Positions 5,109 through 5,440 of a stretch of 5,440 bases of DNA are shown one piece after another. The notes under the pieces are model-generated. The model did not search any database. It saw nothing but the letters and a program-made list of their open reading frames with translations, and had not been told where the DNA came from. Location: assembly GCA_026397695.1 (NCBI GenBank), contig JAPLUJ010000423.1, forward strand, positions 1-5,440, written 5' to 3'. The position numbers and the translations under genes were made by a program. The DNA is from Verrucomicrobiota bacterium (GTDB taxonomy: Bacteria; Verrucomicrobiota; Verrucomicrobiia; Verrucomicrobiales; Akkermansiaceae). Within the stretch, counting starts at the first letter, position 1; every line of letters starts with the position of its first letter.

Positions 5109-5440
5109 ATGAAAGCAGCCCCCCTCATGTTAGTCGCGGTCATGGCCATGGCCGCATCCGCGCACTCGCAGGAAGAGGACGCCACGACCCCCGGAGACTC
5201 CACCGTCGCGCCGGTCGTCCCACCAGTCGCCGCACGCATCATAGGAAATATTCCGGATGGTACTCCGCCACTGCCACAGCCGCCGAAACCCAAGTTCATC
5301 GTTCCTGCCAAGGACATCCTCGCCACCACCACCCAACAGCAGGGCGGTCGCACGATCACCCTCAATCGGATCAAGCCCATCGCCTTGCCGCCGCCACCCG
5401 AGCCCGCGCCGCCATCCGCCGACTTTGATAATGCCGCCTT
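5109..5440 (+). CDS. Exported proline-rich protein, 3' end outside the window
   Basis: An open frame of 110 codons with no stop before the window edge. Residues 1-20 form a Sec-type signal peptide: MK, a hydrophobic stretch with several Met and Ala (APLMLVAVMAMAASA), and a likely cut after AHS (before Q21). The mature part is low-complexity and proline-rich (PPLPQPPKPK at 53-62, PPPPEPAPP at 94-102). A more ordered segment, GGRTITLNRIKPIAL (79-93), lies between. A proline-rich periplasmic linker would fit, for example in a protein spanning the periplasm or belonging to a transfer or secretion apparatus, but nothing here proves that. The ATG is preceded by GAGCGGG (5094-5100) at 8 bases, a weak ribosome site. 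It is separated from the DUF3987 gene by ~680 bp and so is probably its own transcription unit. I do not recognise a named family. Confidence 0.7.
   Translation, partial: MKAAPLMLVAVMAMAASAHSQEEDATTPGDSTVAPVVPPVAARIIGNIPDGTPPLPQPPKPKFIVPAKDILATTTQQQGGRTITLNRIKPIALPPPPEPAPPSADFDNAA

Noticed and set aside
5141..5158. Palindromic ATGGCCATGGCC in the signal peptide region
   Set aside because: It is explained by the repeated Met-Ala codons of the hydrophobic stretch.
5090..5380. Minus-strand open frame of 96 codons
   Set aside because: It lies opposite the exported-protein gene, whose signal peptide and composition are convincing.

Overview
The window looks like an accessory or mobile-element segment from a GC-rich bacterium. 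A verrucomicrobial host (Akkermansiaceae/Luteolibacter type) is my best guess. The guess rests on the style of the proteins and on the dispersed 9-bp repeats as I remember them, not on a marker gene. No rRNA, tRNA, CRISPR array or transposase is visible.

Left part (1-1738). A PD-(D/E)XK nuclease-like gene (92-1078) is clearly less GC-rich than the rest and reads as imported cargo. It is followed by an unrecognised gene (1205-1738) whose first ~130 residues look like a normal protein. Its C-terminus turns arginine-rich and looks like out-of-frame or fused DNA. Positions 1600-2114 hold no gene I can assign with confidence. They include a four-unit 9-bp tandem repeat.

Central part (2115-4424). 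Two tightly linked co-directional genes form the core: a small ParB/KorB-like DNA-binding protein (2115-2807), then, 9 bp later, a DUF3987-family P-loop protein (2817-4424). This pairing is typical of replication or maintenance modules of plasmids, integrated elements and phage satellites. The first protein would bind DNA at an origin or centromere, and the second would act as a helicase/primase-like ATPase. These roles are inferred from family.

Right part (4425-5440). After the DUF3987 gene come a perfect 12-bp-stem hairpin and about 400 bp of non-coding DNA. This DNA carries several 9-bp repeat clusters and a near-perfect ~70-bp direct duplication. It is a candidate origin, partition site or regulatory region. 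A gene for an exported proline-rich protein starts at 5109 and runs off the window.

The most notable feature is the repeat family. Degenerate 9-bp units with consensus GAAAYTCCC (or its complement) recur at seven places in both orientations. They lie in non-coding DNA and also, in frame, inside the DUF3987 gene.
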